A stretch of DNA of 64,000 bases from Anodontia alba (Eukaryota; Mollusca; Bivalvia; Lucinida; Lucinidae), in the NCBI GenBank assembly GCA_964016985.1, contig OZ024821.1, positions 14,681,211 through 14,745,210 of the forward strand. The letters run 5' to 3'. The translations under genes were made by a program, and so were the position numbers. Of this stretch, positions 13,301 to 21,735 are shown one piece after another (the first letter of the stretch is position 1; every line of letters begins with the position of its first letter). The notes beneath the pieces are model-generated. The model was not told the origin of the DNA and did no database searches. It saw nothing but the letters and a program-made list of their open reading frames with translations.

Positions 13301-16300
13301 ATGCACAGCTTGTTTGTATAAATATCCTACCTTTCCAACTATACTAGATATATTAACTAGGGATCCATTATTAATCTTGGCACCAATTATAGCTCGACTC
13401 ACAGCTTGGTTTAACAAAAATGTCCCCTAGAGAAACAAAAAGCAAAAAAATATAAACACTACATGGGTCATGCTATTAACCTATGCCCTGCCTCTGCAAA
13501 CACTGTAGATCTAGGTCTGCACTGTTTGGCATTAAGTTTGGTGTATTTGTATCAACAACCTGGATCACATCATATGATTGGCTGAAAATCAGAAGTGGGC
13601 ATGGCATCTTAATTTATACAGCATGGCAAGGATTAATCCTTAAAGTTCTAAGCAAATTTGCTACAGATGACATTCTAAAACTGAATTTTTTATTGTCTGC
13701 TAGGCAGATGATTCATATGAAATGTATAGCCTTATTTTCTTAAAACAATATTTCCAAGTATTGTATGCTGCAGTTGTGATTAGCACTTAACCCTTCTCTT
13801 GCTGAACACAACACACCCTGTCTTAGCAAACAGTGCAGATCAAGATCAGTTGGCTTCTGAAGAAGCCAGCTGATCTGGATCTGCACTGTTTGTCATTAAG
13901 TATATGAATTTGTATCAAAACTCTGGATCAAGTAATCTAATTGGCTGAAAATTAGAAATGGGCATGGCATCTTAATTTATTCAGCATGACAAGGGTTAAT
14001 ATTAAATGCTTAAAGTGAGAAAGTGTCTTCAGGCCTATATGGACATTCAGCCCCAGTTCAGCCTGCTTATCTGCACAGTCTAATAAGGTTCTCATAGCTG
14101 CAGATAAGGTGATTTTTTTTTTTTCAACCAAAATGTACTGATATTTTTATGTCATCATGAAAACAATTTAGGATGAGTACAGTCAAACCTGTCTTAACCC
14201 TTGTCATGCTGGATAAATTAAGATGCCCTGCCCACTTCTAATTTTCAGCCAATCAGATTACTTGATCCAGATTTTTGCTGTAAATTCACATACTTAATGG
14301 CAAACAGTGCAGATCCAGATCAGTTGGTTTCTTCAGATATGGATCTACACTGTTGCAAAGGCAGTTCAGCAGGTTATCCAGGTTCAGCAGGACAAGGGTT
14401 AAAAACCACCTGTATTTAGTAATCACCTGTCTTAAAAGGCCACTATTCCAATCCCATTAAGATTAAAGAAGTGCACATTTTAATACCTATATTAGCAAGG
14501 ATCTGCCTTAAACAACCACTTTTTAGCTTTCCTATAACTGCATGCTTGACTCAGGTTTGACTGTATAATAACTGTCATTTATACCTTTAAATTAACATCC
14601 ATAACTTTATCAAAATTTTCTTCACTCATTTTCACCATCATAGCATCCCTGGTAATGCCGGCGGAGTTGACTGCTATTGTTGGAATATCTTTAAAAGTTG
14701 CCTGAACATTCTGCATTAATTCATTAATAGAATTGGATGAAGATACGTCAGCACAGAATGCATGATGAAGCCTGTCTCCAACTACAACAGAAAACACATT
14801 TCACATAAAAAAGTAAATGTGCTTTGACACAATTAAACCTACCATACTTACTTTAAAGATTTGGACAGATATATCTGTGCAAACAGAGTAGACCTAGATC
14901 AATCTGCTCATAAGGAGCAGTTTGATTGGGGTCTACTCTGTCTGTCATTCATCCAGCCCTTTTTGGACACATCACAGTCGCCATTTACGGACTTGTTAGA
15001 ATTTTAGGACAAGTACAACTAGCAGTTACACAAAGCTCCAGATAAGATGGTTTTTTTGTTGTTTTTTATGTGTGTGTGTGTGTGTGTTATTTTTTTTCTC
15101 AACCAAAAAATTATTGAATTCTTTTCTTATTTCTCCATGATGATCTGGTGTTTTACCAGGTCAAAGGTCACTATGGATCACTTTTGTACATAGCCTGCAA
15201 CCATTTGTTATTACACTAAGAGAAACGAAAATAAACAATGTTAGAAAACATACCTTCAGACATGTGTACCCAGGATAGAAGATTAGCGTACACATTCATG
15301 CAGACTGATAAGAATCTTCACTTGGCACAGTCTGGAATGCCAAGTATCCAAATTTTTGTTTCAAGCAAACAAGTTGAAACAACAAAGAATATGATCAGAA
15401 CTGCAGAGATATGCTGGCTGATTTGAGTCTTTGTTAGGCCCATATGTCAAAAGGTACAATTTCTCACACTGTGGCTCAATTAAGCCTGTCATGGGAAAGG
15501 GGCCTTCAGGGAATATACAGACAGTGAATGTCAGGTCAGCCAGTCTAAACAAGCAGCCTGTCAATTACCTTCACTTAGATATGACTGTGCCCATCAGTCT
15601 TGCACTCTATTTTAGACCAATAGACTCTGGTCAACACGAAAACGTGCCTATATAATTTTGACCCCCTTAAACCCCACTTTTCTATAGTAAAACTGGGGTT
15701 TACAGGGGTATACATTATTTTTCTTATTTCTGCTCAAAGCATAGATTGTTGGTACTCATTAGAACCGCCTCATTGAGGCAGTTCTAACGAGTACCAACAA
15801 TCTATGTTTTGAGCTGAAATATGAAAAATATCAGAACATTTCATCTGAAAATTTTCATTTTTTGGTGGTAAACTTTTCAGTATATTTGAATAGGCATGTT
15901 TTCATAATGTTACCTCTGCTACAAGCTAGGACAATATTTTGCAAGCCATCATTTATCTGTACAGTCAAAATAATATTTCTGGGCCCAGTTGTTCAAAGCG
16001 TTGTTAGCTTAACAAGTTCGTTAAGGGTCATTTCGTTAACTGTTTTAGCAGATTTAATACACAATATTCTGATATTTTTTGCAAAAGCTACTCACATTTT
16101 TTCAGCAAAAACTTTCAGCATATTTGTGTATGACCCGATATAAATTTTAACGAATCGTTTACTAACGACATGGTTAGTTTTGAACAACTGGGCCCTGAAC
16201 ATCAACTGTGAAAAATAATTTGATTTGATTTGGAGCTTTTACAGCCCAGTCAACATTAAGGTAATGTCAAGTGGGTATGAAACATACTTAATCACAAGCT

Positions 16301-19300
16301 AGTGAACAGTTTGTAGAGCCGAATTTGTAATAATAAACAACATATAAAATAAAAATAAATAAGATGCCAGTAAGCATATTTCACCTTGGGATAAATGCAA
16401 ACAACACTCCAGAGATAAAATTTTAATAGTTACAGAAAGCTTGTCTCACTATGATCATTTGCTTAATTAACCCTTGTCCGGCTGAACCCGGATATACCCT
16501 GCCTTTGCAAACAGTGTAGATCCAGACCAGTTGGCTTCTGAAGAAGAAGCCAACTGATCTGGATCTGCACTGTTTGCCATTATGTGAATTCATAGCAAAA
16601 TCCAGATCAAGTAACATAATTGGCTGAAACTTAGAAGTGGGTGTGGCTCCTTCTACCACAGTGCAGATTATATTTCATTTCCTTTGGGATCATTGGGACC
16701 ATTGATGAGTCTTTGAAAATGGAGTTCTGCTCATGTATATGCTAGAGGGTGTACGCAATGTTGCAAACTTAATTACTGCTTATGAAGAGTCTCAATAAAA
16801 TCGAGACTCCCATTTTTTTATCTGTAGTGTGTTCTTTGTTTCCAAAGGCAATCTTTTTGATGTTTATTCTTAATTTATTCAGCATGACAAGGGTTAACAG
16901 AAAAAATTACTAAGATTCTGATTTAATGGGGATTTTCTTTTTCATATTTATGGGGACTTTTTATTAGGATATAAGACTGTATACAGCCACCAGGTACGGT
17001 AGGTGTAGACAACACCCTACTGACAAAATTTGAACCTCAAATTTGGAGAATAACAAAAAAGCTTTTCTCGCAATGATCATTTTTTGTGAGTTACAGAAAT
17101 ACATGTACCACTTTTGACAGATTTTATGTGGATTTTTTCATGATTTTACTCATGTATTTACCAGCAGCTCTAGGGTATGGGGGTAATCAACACCCAAGAG
17201 ACAAAATTTGATAATGAGATACATGTAGTAAGAGAAAGCTTTTGATACTGCAATCATTTGTTACAGGTTTCAGAAAAATCACTTGCAACTCTGGTTTTAG
17301 GTGGATTTTTTTTTTCATGATTTGTACATGTATATAGCAATGGTTTATGGGCAAACAAGCAAGTTCAGAGAATTTAATATGTCCCCCTCATTTTAACCCA
17401 TTTTAGATTGAATAACACCCCTACACTATATATTGGAAGAGTTGAATTTCAATTTTAGGCATGTAAGGCTATGTGTTTTAGATATTCCCATAGAAAATTG
17501 GCTATTACCAATTATTATGCAAACACTGAAGACCCTTGGTCTGCAAAGTTTGGGGGTTCTACAAAGGGTCAAAAATGACCAGGTCAACAAGGTACCTGCT
17601 ATCTATACACTTTGATAGTATTTGAGTGAAAAAACAAGACCCAGAGGACCAGTGGTCCTGTAGCTAAACCAAGACATTTGTTCTGATCAAGCTTATGGTA
17701 ACATTTTTAAAGACTGAAACATATGGGTATGAAAAAAAATGGCCAACTGGCCTTGGAGATATGCTTACATTATCCCATTATAAATGCATGGGAAAAATTT
17801 CTCAAGGGCACATAACTCCAAAGTCAATCAACCAATATGGTCTACATTCGAAATTCACCTACGTTTCATGCCTATCCTAGTCATGGTCACCTGTAAATAA
17901 CTAATAACAGTGTTTTTAGAGAAAACATGTCCACCCTCCCACCACCTTCCCCCCCCCCCCCCCCCCCACCCCTCCCCCTGATTTTTCAGTTTTTCTACTG
18001 CTGTGTTTGTTTGTTTGTTTGTTTTATTTGGGCTTTATGTTGCTTTCAACAATCTTTCAGTCATATCCGGAAGGTGTCTGAATGTGGCAGGGAGCTCAAT
18101 GCTCACTTTCAGAGAGCTAGCTCACTGAAATATCACGACCCAGACTCCTGACATGATATTCCACCTAGTCTCATTATACTGACACTGAACTGACCCGTTC
18201 TGATTCCTAGCTCTACTTACTTAATGCTGAGTGCCAAGTGAAAAAGCAGCTAATTCCATCTTTAAAGCCTTTGATATGGCTTGGCCGGGGATCCAACCAG
18301 CAAGCTCCCGGTCACAAAGCAGACGCTCTACCAACTGAGCCACTGAGCCAGTTCCTCCTGCTGTGACCTTGAAAATTATATCAAGGTCAAAGTCACCCAA
18401 ACCTAATCAGTTCCTTGTTATGTCCCAATTATACATCCATAAAAATTTGATAAGAATCCAATCACTGGTTCACAAGATATTGTACAGACAAGAAAGTGTC
18501 AAGCCAATGCAGACGCCAATGGGATCCACACCAAAATCAGTATGTCCCTCTCCCCATAAGTGAGGGGTACATGATGGGGATTGGATAAGTAATGAAGGTG
18601 TTATCATCCCATCAACATTTCCCCATTATAAGTATATGGGCAATTTTTTATGCTCAAGGGCATGTAACTCCAAAGTTAACAATTGGACAGCATAAAATCA
18701 AACTTCATCTAGATTTTATACCTGTCCTGGTTACCTGTAAGTTTAAAGCTGAACTGTAAAAAAACAAAACAAAAAAACTAGATATGGGTGTTTGTAAAAC
18801 ACTATACCCCCAAACACATGCTTGCCCCTAAAAGTGTACAAGCATTCTCTACTTACACAAACTATATCATATTGTGTTGAAATTCAAACTCCTTAACCTT
18901 ACGCTATTTCTTTTCGCAACACAACACCTAAGGTCAGTGGTTAGACGAGTCAGAAAGATTCCCAAACAGCAATACAGTGTTGACTTGTATGCTACTATCT
19001 GGGCACCCTGTGGGCATTGTGGGTCAGGCCATAGTGCACCAGACAGGGAGATTCAAACTCACCCAAACTTATAACACCTCGTGGTGACAAATATGGATTT
19101 GCACACCACCTTATTACAGTATTAAGTTTGTCTAATGACACATCCATACCATTCTTTCATATCATAATATAAACAAGATTAAATTGTAAGAAATTTTAAG
19201 GGCCATGACTCCATCAAAATTTTATGAAATCTAGCTTAAATACTTTTTAAGATATCTTGCTGACAAGGTCAAAATGCCCAGAACTGCAAATGGCCACTAA

Positions 19301-21219
19301 ATTCCCTCAAAATCTTATCAGGTAATTAACACATCATTTCCAATCACAATACAAAACTTCAAGGCCTTAGCTTAAAAACTTTTTGAGAGATCTTGCTGAC
19401 AATGTCAAAATGTCCAAAACCTCAAAGGGCCATAACTATGTCAATTTTTCACAAAATTCCCTCAAAATCTAATCAGATAATTAACACATGATTTCCAATC
19501 ACTATACAAAACTTCAAGACCCTAGCTTAAATACTTTTTGAGATACCTTGTGACAAAGTCAAAATGTCAAGAATCGCAAAGGGCCATAACTATGTCAATT
19601 TTTCACAGAAGTCCCTAAAAATCTAATCAGTTCATCATAACATCATTCCCATCTACTATATAAAATTTCAATACCCTAGCTTAAATACTTTTTGAGATAC
19701 ATTGCTGATAAAGTCAAAATGCTGAGAATTGCAAAGGGCCATAACTATGTCAATTTTTCATGGAATTCCATAAAAATCTAATCAGTTCATCTACACATCA
19801 TTTCCAAGCATTACATAAAATTTCAATATCCTAGCTTAAATACTTTTTGAAATATCTTGCTGACAAGATTTAATTCCCTTTTTTTTCAAAGGGGCATAAC
19901 TCTGAAAGTACAAATATGTCTGCAATATATGTCTGAAAAAAAAATACTGGTAAGCTATTTTTTCATGAGGAACCCATATATGAAATTTCAAAACTCTAAC
20001 ATGCATGTTTTTTAAGATATGGCATGCACAAAAAGCATGACAAACAGACTAACGGAGGAAGGATGAACAAAGGCAAACCAATATGCCCCACCAACTTTTT
20101 CAAAGTTGGGGGCATAAAAAAGTCGCTATCATCCGGACAACATTTTCCCATACCATAGAGGCTCCATACGAGGCAATGGATGCTTTTGGTTGCTACTGTT
20201 ACCACAGTTTTGGCCAGATATGCCTCAAAACCTCATGCAACTTTTACCCCTGCCAAATGATGCTACACATGAAATCTGATCAGCCGTCTGGCATTAGAGA
20301 TATACTTCTTATAAATTGTGGACGACGACCGAAGATAATGGAAAATGCAGCATTGGCATACTACTTGCTCAGTTGAGTCTTTGGCTTAGGTGAGCTATGA
20401 ATGCAGAAAAAGTGAAAAAAAAAAATCAGTATTATAACCTACATACACATCTTCAAACTACGACAATAACATATGTTAAGTGTCAAAAAGATCTGTCTAC
20501 AACTGCAAGTGGAGTTGCACACATAAGGTATCTACGATGTATACAGTTTCATACTATTTATTGATGCTCGTAAAATGATTAAAATACAGAAATAGTCAAG
20601 AAAAAAATAATGACAGCATTATACATTATCAAATGCATTTCTTCAGGCCATGATAAAACCAAACAAATTAGCATAAAAGTGTGGGATGAGTTGTGCGCAC
20701 AAGCTACTCCACTATCTATACACTTTGATAGTATTGGAGCTGGAAAAATGATAAGTTAAAAAAAAAGAATGAAACAAGAGGGCAATGATGGCCCTGTAAC
20801 ACTCACCTGAGTATCATAGCACTTAGAGAACCTGACCTAGAACTGATCAAGGCAAATATTCTGACCAAAATTCATGATGATTATATTAACAAGTAAGACA
20901 ATGTAGCATGTCTAATGGACTGTGAAATAGAGGTCAAGTTCAAATAAGGATGACTGCACTAAAGAGGTGATGTTAGATGTATGCGTGTGTTAAGTATCAC
21001 TTGCTGTAGGAGGAGTAGTTACTGAGAAACTGACCTAAACACAAACATTTCACAAGTGCCAAATATGACACTGTAGGACCAATAATTACTGAGTAACTGA
21101 CCTAAATGGAAAAAAAAAAAGTCACTGGACCATGAAATATTGGTCAAAAGTGACCCAGTTACAAACTTCACCTAGAAATCATCAAGACAAACATCGGCTA
21201 CTAAGCATTAAGATCCATG

Positions 21220-21260
<41 letters not shown>

Positions 21261-21651
21261 TGGCACACATGCCATATCTCACACTGTGAGATTAAATCTC
21301 ACAGAATTAGATCCATCTGGAAGCCAATTCCCATAAGATTTTTCAAATCTCACAGAATTTTAGACCATCTTACAATACATCTAATGGAAAAAATCTCACA
21401 GAATTTGGCCCATCTGGAAGCCAATTCCCATAAGATTTTTCAAATTTTACAGAATTTTAGACCATTTTATAATACATCTAACGGAGAAATAAATAGAATA
21501 TTGCACTTTGTTGTTTCTACGATAAACTTTGTTCATTTATAGGCTTTTGACTATTTTGGTAGAGGTTCAAAGCCATTTTTGTTAAAATCTCACAGAGTTT
21601 GATCAAATCTCCCTTAAAAATTGGCCAAACAGATTTCAGTCCCTAGATTAT

Positions 21652-21735
<84 letters not shown>

